In this document: piece by piece, positions 11,109 to 24,546 of the stretch | Position numbering within the stretch: position 1 is the stretch's first letter | Layout: each line of letters opens with the position of its first letter | Notes under the pieces: generated by a model | Told to the model about the DNA's origin: nothing | The model's input: only the letters and a program-made list of their open reading frames with translations | Database searches by the model: none | Made by a program: the position numbers and the translations under genes | Source: Diatrype stigma | Taxonomy: Eukaryota > Ascomycota > Sordariomycetes > Xylariales > Diatrypaceae | DNA length: 64,000 nt | Assembly: GCA_022225965.2 (NCBI GenBank) | Contig: JAKJXP020000088.1 | Coordinates: 62,001 to 126,000 of the forward strand | Direction: 5' to 3'

Positions 11109-13354
11109 TCACCTCGTCTCACGGTGCTCCGAATTGTCCTCGTTATCTCCATCATAGGCTGTGAGTATACCCTGGCTCTCGCTTACATGGTGCGAGCCCT
11201 CGTCCCCGGCTTCCGCGATGTTCTCGCGGCTCTTGTAGCCCTCGATAACCTCGGCAAGTTTCTCGCCCTCAAATTTGCCGCGCTCAAGATCGATGAAATA
11301 GATGATAGGCGCCGGCAGGCCTACGAGTACGGCCAAAAACCAGAACGCAGGTCGGATCTCGCCGGACGCATCGATGATCGCACCGACAATAGTAGGCCCG
11401 AAGACGCTGGAACCCTTGTCCGTGATGGCATACAGTGCATAGAATGCGGCCTCGGAGCCGGGTGGGATGAGCTCACCGTATAGCGATCGGCAATATGAGC
11501 CTAGACCGCCGAGAACGAAACCGTAGACCGCAGCCAAGGGATACATCTCCCAAGGCTGTTGCAAACCGAACACCTCCCATCGACGCACAAAAGGCAGGTA
11601 TCCCAATAGGCCGTAGATGGGAATGATTTCGAAAACGGCAATAATGCTCAGGATAGTCTGGTGGGGTTTCAGGCTGAAGTGCCTCGATATGAAAGACCAG
11701 CTGAAAGCGCCCATCACACCAGTGGTAGTCGATATGACGTTGATCAGCCCCAAAGCCCACGGCTTCATACCTAGCTGGGTCTTGGCGAAGAGAATAGCGG
11801 TCGAGGAGGTCGTCGCGACAGCGTCTGAAAGCAGAAACCAGCCAGCGAGAAAAAGTATGATATCAACCAATCGACGAGCTAGCTTGATCGTTCGGAACAA
11901 ATTCTTCCAAGAGTAGACGATGTATGATAGCCACATTCGCCATCCTTTGCCGCCTTGGCTTGAGAGCGGCGGTCCGGGTCTAGGTCTCAGCCATATGGCC
12001 GCTGGTACTGTGAATATCGTCCACCATGCTCCGACGAACAACAACACAACGCGTTGAGACCAGGTTGAGCTGTTCATAGCTACAAGAATCATGATAGATA
12101 GGCATTGGACAAACAACGCAGCACCATATCCAATACCTATGCCTTTAGCCGAGATTTGTGTCGACAGCTGAAGTTCAACAGAAGTCAGCTCCTCGTGAGT
12201 GGGGGTACGCTGTAGGTGTAATGATTCTGCGTCTCCGTTGGCTTGTGACAGCAAGGGTGCATCTGAATCACGTCGTTCGTGCTCAGCAAGGTTTGAAGAT
12301 TCCTCGGAGTACCTGGAATACTCGTGGGCCTCTTGCGGCTCGTGCAGTACAACAACTGCAGCCGCCTGCTCTTTCACTCTCGGGTGGTGGCGAACAAGGA
12401 GGGGGAGGAAGGAATTTAGCAAGACGAACGAAGCCCCGAAGGCGGTGTTTGATACAATTGCTAACAGAGCACCGAGAAGGTATATGTCCTTGAATACGAA
12501 GATGTAGGCCATGACGCTGACGCTCCCCGTCCACGCGAAGATCAGCAGCAGTCGCTTCCGATAGTTGCCATGGTCAGCGGCACAACTTATGCTGACCACC
12601 AGTAAAGCTTGAAGAAGGACGCTTATGCTGAAGGTATACATGGCAAAACTAGCCGTGTTGATATCGATGCCCAGTACCGTCACGATGCATTGTCCGTCGT
12701 CGGGGGATCCTTTCTGCTTTTTGGTGCTGTCACCGCAAGGTGTTGTGCGGTCGGATAGGAGGACGCCATTCTCCCTAGCCAAACTTTCTAGCAGTATGGG
12801 GATGAAAGAGGCTAGTCATATGCAGTGTGAGTCGAAAACGTAGATGGTTAGTGAGTGGTGAGCGGGTGAGGTTTACTTACAGATAGCTACCGATTCATGT
12901 TAGTATATTGCCAGCTGAACCCGTCGGAATACTCGACGACACCATCTAGCCCCTCTACATGTCTGTTTTACGTATAGGAGGAAAGAAAAAAGGGGGGAGA
13001 GGAAGGAAAGCAGTGGGAAGAAATGGTCACGACGACCACGAAGGGACAAGGAGACATACCACATATAACATAGGTTTCTGCAGCAAACGCATACATGTAC
13101 CATCCAGCCAACTCCTTCTTGCTCGTCAGTCTGGTGTCTTCGCCTGGGTATCGCTTCACGGATATGCCGCTGTCGATGCTATCGTTCGGGGTCATTCTGC
13201 CTGATTCGGAGGAGGTAGAGCGTTCATCGTCGGCCTCGAAGGATGATGAGTGGGAGATGGTAGAATATTTGGATGCAGTTGATTGAACAGAGAGTAAGCG
13301 CTGGTTTGGTGGCGGCCGCCTTGGGACTCGGGGGTCGTCATTTCGGGGAACCAT
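11109..13354 (-). CDS. Atg22-type vacuolar amino-acid effluxer
   Basis: Exons 13354-13060, 12886-12881 (6 nt) and 12811-11109 give 667 residues. 13354 is the first ATG in the frame. Around the splices the product reads [20 protein letters not shown] and then [14 protein letters not shown], which matches the Atg22 signature at the start of the first membrane segments. About twelve hydrophobic segments follow, with a long Glu/Ser/His-rich loop ([14 protein letters not shown]) in the middle and a charged C-terminal tail. Atg22 proteins are MFS-fold vacuolar membrane carriers that export amino acids released by autophagy; filamentous fungi often have several paralogues, so this one need not be the yeast functional equivalent. 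The 6-nt exon is required to restore both the frame and the conserved AI.SFIP motif. Confidence 0.88.
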
Positions 13355-13562
13355 TCTAACGTGTAATTGAATGGAATGGCTTTGACGTCGTGCAACCACC
13401 CACTGCCACCTGAATGACGTTTTGCTGGAAACTGCGGGTTTGGGGCGGGCTGGGGCGCGGGCTGGGGGCGGCCTTGGGGCCTTGCAGACAGCGCTAGGAA
13501 ACGCTAACGGTTGGCCCTATACGGCCTAACGGTGCTAAAGCCAGAGGTCTAAAAGTCGGTAG

Positions 13563-13684
13563 TGTAGGGCGGTCACGTAGATTCGCTACTAAATAGATCT
13601 CCTTAGCTTTTAGCTTAGCTTTACTTACTTAGGATAATACAACTTCTTTTCCCCTTAATTCCGGATCCCAGCAGTAATTCCATA
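13563..13684 (+). repeat. 5' LTR of the 11.1-kb gypsy element
   Basis: 122 bp, begins tgtagggcgg and ends in ccata, equivalent to cccaca at the other end after a C-to-T change. It is preceded by gtag. Confidence 0.88.
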
Positions 13685-14619
13685 TTTGGTAACGAAAGTG
13701 CTACTTCGAATTTTGAGACCTTCCGGATTGCTTTATGTGGAGTCCTATCCATACTTTTTACTTAAACCATCTTATAATTCGACGTAGTTTTTTTAATTTC
13801 TATTAATTATTTACGCTTTAGTTTTAGTTATTAACGAAAATTCTAAGAAACCAATAATTCTAATCAAATTACGCCATATCGAAATTATAAGGATTATTTA
13901 TTCTGTTATTATTCTTTTTATTCCTTCTTTTAATTCTTTAATATTACGTTATAATTCGTTTAATACGACTGTCTTTATTATATTTACTTTATCGCGAAAA
14001 TCGTTAATTTACCTATTCGAATATGCAAGAAATTCCTAGGAATTATTTTCGGTTAAAAAATAGAAGGTTCCTTTTTATTCCAATCCCTTATCGATTTTTC
14101 AAAACCTTATTTCCTATTCTAAAACTTAAAAGTTAAAGAAATTTGCTTATTACGCCATTTCCTTAATACCTAATGGAATTAGTAATTTATTTTTTTAAAT
14201 AAGTAACGTATATATAAGATTCGTTCCTTTTTAAACGAAATACTTTAAGAGCTTATTTATTTAAATAAGCAAATTAATTAATTAATAAATCTTATTATGT
14301 TTAAATATTAATTAAGTACTAATTAAATATCGAATAAATATTAATTAAAAGTAACGCCGTTAATTATCGAACCCCCTTCTTATTGTACCATCGGAATAAA
14401 TGCGTCGAATAAATTGCTTATATTTAAGTATTATTTATTTCGTTAATTCGTTAATCCGTTAATACATTAATCTATCGATTCGTTAATTCTTCGATTTATT
14501 AATCCGTTAATCCGTCGATTTATTAATTCGTTAATTTATTATTAATATAATTGCCGATTTATAATTCGTTAATTATAAGGGTATTTAATTAACTTCATCG
14601 ACTTTATAAACCTTAGCCA

Positions 14620-16150
14620 TTTTGGATTATAACAAAACTAATATTTTCGCCGAGATATTAGCTAGGTTTTAAGGATTTACTGCTTAAACTATTAAATTCC
14701 TAAAAGCTATAAACGAGCTCGAACGAGATTTTAACCATTCTAATATCGCTGCATTTCGATTATCCGTTATTATTATGTCTTTTATTCCTCCAACTTTCGA
14801 GGAATTACCGGAAAAGTCGCCCCAGGAATATTTAGACGATATAGCGATTTACGTTAAAAAAATCTTTCCTACGGCCGTTAATAACCTTAATTTAATTAAA
14901 ATGAAATTAATTTTTCGATTAAGTCTAAAGATAAATATCCGCAAATGATATTTCCAGATCCTTAAAGAACGTCGATCAAACTGGGCTTGGATAAAAAACA
15001 GCTTCATTTAGAGATTCCCGGTTAAAATCCGCATTAACGATTAGGATAACGCATTCCGAATTAATAACCTAAAACGGTTACCGGAAAAGAAGTTATCTTA
15101 TTATTTAAAGCGCACTAACAAACTTACAAAATAAGCAATTAATAAATAACTCATCAAGTTAAAAAATCGTTTTTATAAATATATATATATTAATAATAAT
15201 AAGCGTAATTATTATTACCAAAACCGCATTTTTAATCGGTTGGCTGCCGAAAAACTAATTAATAAAAACCGCGAATTCGTTAAGACCTATACTTATTATA
15301 ACGTTAGAAATTTAATTATTAATACTATATACCGTTTTAACCAAAAGAATAAGTTCGTAAATAAAATCGATGCCTTAAAAGGTCTTAAAGGCCGTATATC
15401 CAGTAAAAAGGCTATCCAGGAAATGGGATTATTATTCCGCTAAATACGTAAGTTTAATAAACAATGGAATTTAGCAAATCCAGGCCTTATTACTCCTATT
15501 CCCGAAAATGGAAAATCTCAATTTCTGCAATAATATGGTATTTAATAATTCCAATAATAATAGCCGTTTTAACCTTTAAATGCATAAATTTATCGTATTA
15601 AATTATATATTACCTAGCAAAAGAACGTTACTAATAAATCGATCCCAGCGGTAAATGTTACTTATTCCCTAATAATAGATTATCCAATTGGAACTGGAGG
15701 TTATTAGGGTTATAAAATAAATGAATAAGGTATTTAAAATGCCTATAATAAATATGGACAGGATTTCCAAAATCCTTTAACGGGCCCCATTCCTTAAAAT
15801 ACCTTTTCTTAGAACGTTCCTTTTCCTTAAAACGTCCCTATACCGACTTAAAATAATGTTTAAAATGGCGTTAATGGCGGTGCCTAAAATAATGATACTT
15901 AAAACGATACATAAAATGGTAATGCCCAAAACGGCCTTTAAATGAATAATTAAAGAGCTAATACTCGTCTATCTAATAATGCAGGCTTAAAAAACCAATA
16001 TAGTCAGGCTTTTAGGAATAAAAAGCATTGCGGATCTTTCGAAAAGGAATATTATATTCTTACATGCTTTAATTGTAATAATTAAGGTTATTTTTCGATA
16101 AATTGCCCGGAATTACTCCAACCGAATATCATCAAAAATAAGATTCGTAA
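14620..16150 (+). pseudogene. gag relic of the 11.1-kb element
   Basis: Plus-strand fragments near 14760-14950 read as a capsid-like segment (PPTFEELPEKSPQEYLDDIA). A zinc-knuckle remnant lies at about 16064-16107 and reads CFNC, two residues, a stop, G-Y, then C: a CCHC box in which the histidine is now tyrosine (CAY to TAY), as RIP would produce. Interrupted by many TAA codons. Borders are approximate. Confidence 0.65.
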
Positions 16151-16929
16151 ATACATTAAGCGCTTTAAACTAATCCCGAATAAGTTGAAATACCAAAAGC
16201 GCCAAATCCAGATAAAAATAAAACAAGTTATTAAAAAAGGTTTAAATAATACTATTTAATTCCTTTCTTACGAAGATATAATTAATAATGGTATTTACGT
16301 TACGGCTGTATCGTCGATTCCCGCTACTGCCGGTTACCGATCTTCCAAATTAAAGCCGAAGGCCCTTATTCCGATAATGACAACCCCTAATTCTTATTAT
16401 ATGGACATTAATAATAATTCAAAACCGGGTCCGTTTATGAATAACTTAAGACCTAAGCCTTTTGCTGGTCCGTTAGCTCCTTTTAAACGCCCAACCCCTC
16501 CCCCTTTTAGAGATCCATCGAGTCGTCGGCCCATTGGATTTAGGTATGATCTTATAAATCCCATTCGCAAGGTTGCACTATTGGCCTTTCGAGGTCGAAA
16601 TCCGCTTTTAAAACCTAAGCTTTCTTTAATTAAAGAATTAAAACAGCAACTAATCGATATAAAAAACCGGATAAAAAAAAAGTCGTCCCGTATTCGAAAG
16701 TCTGGTAATACGGTACCTATTAAGGCCTATAAGGATTATTTAAAAAGTCGTATTAACATTGGTGCGATTTTTAGATCCATTCCGTTCCCGAATATCATTT
16801 GGGAATAATTACTAAATCGTTTCCCGACGTTAAGAGCTTAATTAGGCAAAAAAATGGGCCTTTTCGTAAAAAACCGAAAGCCGAAATTATCGAAAAAATT
16901 CCGACCTACCAATCCATAATCCTATTCTG

Positions 16930-19900
16930 TACAGGTAAATTCTGTATAAATAATGGCTGCGATTAACCCTTTTCTTAAATTCACGGATCGAATCAAAATT
17001 AATAATGATATTATTTATCTGGATTATATCGATAAAAAGGTAAATGGTTAAGTGGTTCGTTAATGCCTAGTGGATTTCGGATTTTTGTTTAAATTCGTTA
17101 ATTCAGTTTTAATTAAAAAATTAAGCCTTTAACAAATTAAGCTATTCGAAGAATATAAACTAAAGATGGCTAATAATAGCACAGTTCCGATTATTCATTA
17201 CGTCATCTTTTCATTTATTATAGGAAATATTATGACGATTATTCAAGCGTTCGTTATAAATATGAATGAATCCTATAACATTCTTTTGGAAAAAGGATGG
17301 CTTCGACGAAACGCTATCCTTATCGATTTCCATACGAAAAGCCTTACTTTAACTGGAATTAATGGACAAACTTATACCCTAACCATACAAAAAATCCCTA
17401 ATCCTGGTTTTATCTATATAAAGCAGAAAAAGAATTACCGAACATTAAACCGTCCACCATTAAAAATCGTTCACGACGAAGAAGTCCTCTTCTCGAAGAA
17501 TAAATCGGATTCGGATATTTATAACAATAACGATAAAACTACCGAATAAAAAAGAAATGGCCGAGATTACCTGGAAGAAATAATCGATATCGCTAAACTA
17601 ATAATCGTCCAAGCTCGTAACGATTTCTTTTCACCTTTAAAAAAATAAATAAAAGCCGGTTTCGAAGCCAGGCTTTCGAATATATTCGAGGCCCCGATTA
17701 TTCCAATATTGCTACATATCCTTGCAAAAAACGCGTTACATTTAATTTAATTTCAATAATAATTCTAACGGCATTAACGTCGTTAATCCTTTATCCTATT
17801 ATATTTTACTTAAACCGTTAGATTATGATAAACATAATTAATTTTATAACTATATTAATCCCGATTAATCGAAATCTCTCGGAAACTAATTTATAAATCG
17901 TTAACCGATTGCTTATTCCTTTTTTTACCGTTAATAAAAACCGCATCCCTATTTGGGCTTCCCCTTTTACGACTCCTATTAATTTCGATAATACTGGATT
18001 TCGACTAATTATATCGCCGGATTCAAATAAACGACCAAAAAATAAAAAAGTATTAATAATCCCATTAAGGAATTCGTTAATATAACCTTTCGTTCCTTAT
18101 AAAGTCCATCTCGACTATAAAGATTATATTATTAACGGCCCTAGCACCCGACGATGGAAAAGATTGGCCTATAACAGTTTTTAAATCCGGGATCTGCCCG
18201 ATTTGCTATTACCCTCGGTAAATAAGCAAATACGCCAAAATAAAGTTATTAATGTTATAAAAAACGATATATAAGAAATTTACGGCGTTTCGTTATAATA
18301 CATAAAAATATACGATAATCGTAAAAAAACGACTTCAGCTCTCGATAACCTTAATAACGAAAAATTAACTTTGAATGCCATTTGTTATAATAAAAGTTTT
18401 AGGAATAATTTTGGTCCCTACTTAAAAAAAAAAAAAAAAATAATTAAGTCTTTTCGGGCGGATTTATTTCCAACTAATAAACATATTAAACAATTACATG
18501 CTATTATAATACGCTCTTTCGCTATAGTTCCTTATTCTCGACTCTTTCCATCCACGAATATAACCTTGACACAGGCATTTCCGGAACGTCCCGTAATTAA
18601 TCGTCGACCAAAACAAAAAGATATTAACCTAGACCCTTAATAATTGGTTAATTAATGGTTCGATAATACAGGAATTACAATTAATAATATTACCGATACG
18701 CCAAAAAAATAGGCAAAAGTTCGCCGACTTTGTTATACCTAAAAAAATTGCTTTATGAAAGCATTAAGTAATATTCGCTTAATTAATTTGGTATAACATA
18801 TTATTATTATTAACGAGTCCGTTAAATCTTTTAGACTTAAACAATTTAGATATATTTCAAATAACCGGAAATTCGCTACACGGATCTTTCTACAAATCGA
18901 ACGAACAGGATTTATTATTTCGGGAATTAAAAAATGGGGTACGTATTTTCAATACCCCTTCAAGAAGAATAAAGATCGTCGAATAATCATGAATTACAAA
19001 CCAGTAAACTCGGTTACCCTAAAACCTCAATAGCCAATATATAACCGAAACGGAATATTTTATATTATGATTTAGGGAAATTATTTAATTTATTTCCAAA
19101 AAGATGCGTTACATGGTTACTGGTTCGTCAAAACGAAACAAAAAAATTAGGCCAAAACGGCGTTTATTGCTCCGAATGGCTAATGGTTTAATATACGAAT
19201 GCTTTAAAATATAACTGGATTATTATATATTTACTGTGCATTAGGCGACATAAGCTTTAATAAATGGCCTATAGCCGAAGATAATGCATTATAAAAACCG
19301 GCGATTCCGTTATTATTTAGTTATTATCCCGGCTTAAACGTTTCCTTCGATATTTTTATCGATGATTATAATATATTAACCCGATTTTTCGATGATTTTT
19401 ATAACTTTTTCCATTATTAATACTTTTCCCGGTTGGACTTTATCCCCATAAGTATTGCCTTTAAGAAAACAGTTTTATTCGCTAATAATATCAATACCCT
19501 GGAATTCGAATTCACTAATGGAAAGATCCGTCCATTAATAAAACATCGAGACCGCTTTATAAAATGGGTATTAAAAAAGAATTATCCAAAGACTTAAAAA
19601 GAGCTAAAGAAATTCCTTTATTTTATCCCATACTTAAAGGTTTACATACCAAAACGGACAGATTTAACCGGGATCCTTAAGGATTCATATACAAAGCTGG
19701 TCATAAAAGAAATAACCAGTAGGAAAAAATCGGTCCAACGGAAAACAATTTCCAAGCCATTTAAATGGGATCCATTATAAGCCGATGCATTTATGAAGAT
19801 ATGCAATAAGATTTAAAAAAAAGCTATTAAAAATCCCCAGCCGAACAAACAATACCATTTAGCGATCGATGCCTTTGGTATTAAAATAAGGGGCATCTTG

Positions 19901-21760
19901 TTTTAGCTTAATAATTAGCCTATTAATACATTTATAACGAATAAGCTTTTACCGTTAATAAGGATTCTTATATTCTTATCGTTCAAATTCTTAAATGCCG
20001 AGACGAAATACAATATTAAAAAACGGAAAACATTTAATATAATAAAAGCCTTAGCTAAATGTCGATAAATAATCATTGATTTTTTATTTCCGGTTATGTT
20101 ATATACTAATTATTAAAACCTACTTAAGGTTTTCGGAATGGATTTTAACGTTAAAGGTCGCATTTTAACTTGATTAAAACGATTGGGAAAATATTAATTT
20201 GTTATCCATTACCGTTTAAATATTTCGAAAATCATTAAAATTGCAAATAAATTTTTCCGTTTAACTAGGCCCATATACGAATTATTAATTCGTAAGAACA
20301 GGAAAAAGCTATTTTATATTATTTTAACCTTTAGCCGCATTTAAAAGCGAATTAAAATTAATCCAGGCTTATCCTCATATTTATTTTTTTCCTTCCTGGC
20401 CTTATTAGCCAATAAAACTAAAATTCCTGGATTTGCTAACAAAGTTTTTAAGCGGTTAGCCAAAAATTACGTTAATACAAAATAATATGGAAATGTTACC
20501 CGATACTTAGTTATTGGCCCAAATGCTATTAAAAACAAAACTTAAGCACGACGAAAACTAATAATCCGCAATATTTATCGTTACCGACTTATTAATAATT
20601 ACTTATACCGAATCGAAAAAAATGGGGCCTTTTTCGAATGCGTAATGCCTAATAAAATCAGTCTGGCCTTAATATAGTTTCATAACGAACATGGCCATTA
20701 CGTTATAACGATTACCCTTAAAAAGCTTATCGGAAATTTCTAATGGCCTACGAAATACGTAAATATGATGCAATATTTTTAACGATATTACGTTTGCGCT
20801 AAAATTAGGGCTAAGTTTTCATTAACTATTAATTCCAAAAGAATAATCGTAATGAAACCCTGGGATTTCGTAAATATGGATTTCATTAGCTCTTTTTTCC
20901 CTTAAGGAATTAATGGATCCAAATTCATCTTAATAATTATCGATTACTTTTTCCGATTTGTCTTTACCATAGCGGTTACGGACGCATTATGGTATTAGAT
21001 TTTTAAGTTTTGGGAATTATTAATTTCTATTTTCGAAAATCTACGAAAAATATATTGCAATAATGGATTTGCTTTTATCCATTCAATTATTAAAGCATTT
21101 TTCGAAAAGCGGAAAGTTAAATATTTCCAAGATTCCCTTTATTTCCTATGGTTTTTAGGAATAGCTAAGCGATTAATAAAGTTAATTATTAATTAACTTA
21201 AGAAATGATACTTCTTAAAAGGATATAAAGGGATTAATCGATAGCCTAAAAAGCTTCCACGTATTATTAAAGCCATTAATTCACGAATAATAAAAAATAC
21301 CAAAATGTTTCCAATAATGGTAATATTTAAGTAACAAATGCGTTTAGTTATTAACATATTAAGCAATAATAAACCTTACGTATTTATAAATAAACCGTCC
21401 AAAAAAATAAGGCTTCATAAATAACGAAATAAAATAAAAGAAAGCCTAAAAGAATATTACGTACGACGTAATAAACGAAAATCGTTTGGCTTAACTTACG
21501 GATACGTTAAAAACGATTAAATTTGGGAATATATTAAACTTAAAAATCGAAAGATCCGTCAAATTAAAAAAGCTAGCCCAAAGCATAATATTAATAATAA
21601 AAACAAGGCTTCAAAATTCATGCCCGCCTAGCAAGGTCCATTAAGAATATATAGAATTACCTCCGATATATCGGTAAAAGTTATTGATCCGATAATTTAG
21701 GAACGGCTACGAAAGGTTTACGTTATTAATCTTAAACCATTTATTTAAATGATTTCTCGA
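16930..21760 (+). pseudogene. pol relic (PR-RT-RH-IN) of the 11.1-kb element
   Basis: Retropepsin: a VDFG string near 17070, expected to be D-S/T-G, and a 127-codon open stretch at 17166-17549 containing the typical QAFVINMNESYNILLEKGWL region. RT: DRRIIMNYKPVNSVT near 18980 and a FIDD catalytic loop near 19355. RNase H: HLAIDAFGIKIRGILF near 19857. Integrase: HNEHGH and a downstream Cys give the zinc-binding part (20690-20800). Next are NMDFI with the first Asp, CNNGFAFI where the second Asp is now Asn, and a GPL-RIYRITSDISVKV segment near 21640 resembling the GPY/F module. The order is that of Ty3/gypsy. Many internal stops; no working product. Confidence 0.85.
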
Positions 21761-22200
21761 GGATTAGTTTATTAAAAAGCACCAGCTGCATATCGAGATC
21801 CGGAGAACATGCTTTTAGAAAAGTCGGATCTAGCTCCGGAAATTCCGTATAAGCCGATAAATAATCGAACGATTAATTTACGACCGACTATTATTAACTC
21901 CCCTATTAATGGTAATTAATAAACTCGTAAATAAAGGAAAAAATAAAGGAATAATATTGGTGGTTAGTAATTGGTATATGGTGAATGGTGCAATTGCTGG
22001 GATATGAAAGGAACGGAAGGAAGGTAGTAATGGGTGTGATATGTCTTTATTAATAAGAAATATAAAGGTATTCGGAGGACAAAAGTGGAAGTTACGAAAT
22101 TTTGGCTCCTTCCTCGTAATAAATGCTAAACGTATATTTGGCCATTACTAATTGCTAAAGTCCAATTATTACTTAGATTACAAACCTTAATTTTATAATT

Positions 22201-24324
22201 ATATCGTTTCGTTCTGCAATATCTCAACTAATCGTCGATACAACTATAGAAACCCTTAAGCCACAGATTTCCAATAATTCGGAAAATCTACTGCCATATA
22301 ATACCCAAATCAAGAAAGCGATTTCCTAACTGAAATACCAATACCCGAACCTAAACAATAACGAATTGTCTCGAATCTTAAAAAAGCAGAATAACCCCCA
22401 ATAAACGATTCCAATACCGACTACAACAAAGCCGCGACTAATAGATTTATAAGGCCAATATAAATTTCCGTTTGAACTTACGAAAAATTATTTCGAAACC
22501 ATTAATAAGGCAAAATGTTACTTTTAATTTTGTATTTTTTTCGATTCTATTTATCTCATCTCTTTTATTCGGAATAAACCAAAAATCTTAAAAACAAAAA
22601 AAACGGAATCCCAGTTCTAAATGGTTATAAAAAATTCAATAATTAAAATTAACCAAGCCCTAAGAAATAAGGTTCGACGGCAATATAACAAAGGAAAAAT
22701 TCGCGCCTATTATACCCACGCCAAGAATTATATCCGCCTTAATCTTTTAAATTATATTTAATAAGCAATAAAAAATGCAATCGAATTATACGATCTCTAA
22801 AAAGTCCCGGCCAAAAATCATTATTATAAACGATTAATCGACAATAAACATTCCGAATCAAAAAAATCGTTCGTATAATAAGAAACTTTATAATGCTTCC
22901 TTTTTGAACGGATCTATAACGAAATGGAAAAATTAAATTTGCCTTATTATTATTTTCGTACGGCATTTACGATTAAATTCGGGTTTTCCAAGTATATAAG
23001 AAAAAAACGAAAATGGTTATATAAAGCGCTTATTATAAAATCTTTCACTTTACCAAAATTCCTAAGAAAATAAAATATCCAATAACGCCAACGCTTAACT
23101 TCGTTTCGGAAAACTATTAAGGCATTTACTAAATTCAATAAAATCTCGACTAAATCCAAAAAAATATTAACCAAAGCTTTTAAAGCTTTTAAGGATATAA
23201 TAAAAAATAAAGATTTTTTAATTAATAAAACAATAAACGAAAAATAAATTAAAGAAATTAATAACTATCGCGGATTCCTATTTATTAACCCTTTAATAAA
23301 CGAACGTCCTTTTTTAAACCATGAAGATATTAAAAATCCATTATTTAAAACCCCGTTTAGCGACGACTTTATAAATCGACCTAATAATCGTCCAAATAAC
23401 TTAATTAATCCGTTGGCCTTTTAAGATATCGTTAATAAAGTTAATTAAATAATAACGAAAAAAAAAATAAGTAATTCGTTTTTATTTCAAAAAAACCTCT
23501 CCTTTATTTTAAACCAATTAAATAATATTATAAATAAAATAACAAAACGTTTATATAAAATAAAAATGGTCGTTAGAAATTTCCAAATTAAGCACAACCA
23601 ATTAGCCGATTTTTATATATTACGAATTGGGCCTATTTATTTAAAAGAACCTATTAACGAAAAGGTTTTTTCCTAATTAACGGATATAACGACTTTTATT
23701 TCAAATCTAATTGTAACCTTAACGATTATAAAAGCTTAACGGAACGAAATAACTAAGTAAGTAACTAAGATAAAAACATTCATTAACGGCTTAATCATTA
23801 TTATTCAATTACGGACGGATAAAATGGAAGCACTAAAAAGCAAAAAAAATAAAAACGAATTAATAATCCGAAAAATAATTAACGTTATGGAATTATTATA
23901 AGGCCATATAAATGAATTAACGTCGTTTTTTCATTTTATTTTAAAAATCCTTCGATGAATGTTATTAATTAAAACGACCATTAAGACCCTTTCCTTTAAA
24001 GCCTGCAATATCTTGATTTCGGGCATTCGGAAATTCGTTAAAATAAGTTGTTATTTAATGGATATTATTAAGAATTATCGTTTTATATAAGGTATTTATA
24101 AAATTACGTTTCGAATGGTTCGTAATATATCGGATCGTATTATAACGATTTTTACGTTTCTCGACATTAGCCTTTATAAATGGAATTATTATACGTCAAT
24201 TTATCGATAATTTGGAAAGCTTGTATTAATAGCAGCTTAATACTTTATTTATGCTAACGATTTTTCTTTTTTCGTCGAGTTATTCCATTTATTCCCTACC
24301 CAGCCGGTTTCAGCTTCTGGTTAA
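22201..24324 (+). pseudogene. Unidentified third ORF relic downstream of integrase
   Basis: One plus-strand frame can be followed for about 707 codons. It is interrupted by roughly two dozen stops, all but one of them TAA, as RIP makes from CAA, CAG or TGG. Stretches of 40-90 codons are free of stops. Readable parts include SQLIVDTTIETLKPQISNN near 22220, basic segments such as RNKVRRQYNKGKIRAYYTHA near 22660, and a Lys/Ala/Phe repeat-like part near 23110-23210. No known domain is recognised. It could be an env-like frame, a second gag-like frame or a captured host gene. The start is not defined; no ATG was found at its beginning, and the frame ends at the TAA at 24322, about 220 bp before the 3' LTR. 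Confidence 0.55.
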
Positions 24325-24546
24325 GACATCATTATTACTTATTAACCAACATCTAACCTATAAGTTTTGGATATCGTTTGCGCTAAATGGATCTTCATGG
24401 ATTATATAAGCGATACATGGATTTGCATTTTTTCTTTTCGTAAAGTCGTCTATTAATAAATGGGATTTTAAAAGGTCGTTTTCCTTTTCTTTTCATTTAT
24501 TGAAAATGCCGTCGCGGTGGTCGGTTTTGGGGGCGATCTGGCCGTA

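Noticed and set aside
22739..23174. Two minus-strand frames of about 75 codons inside the 11-kb element
   Set aside because: They lie opposite the better-supported plus-strand third frame and are explained by low stop density in RIP-altered complementary sequence.
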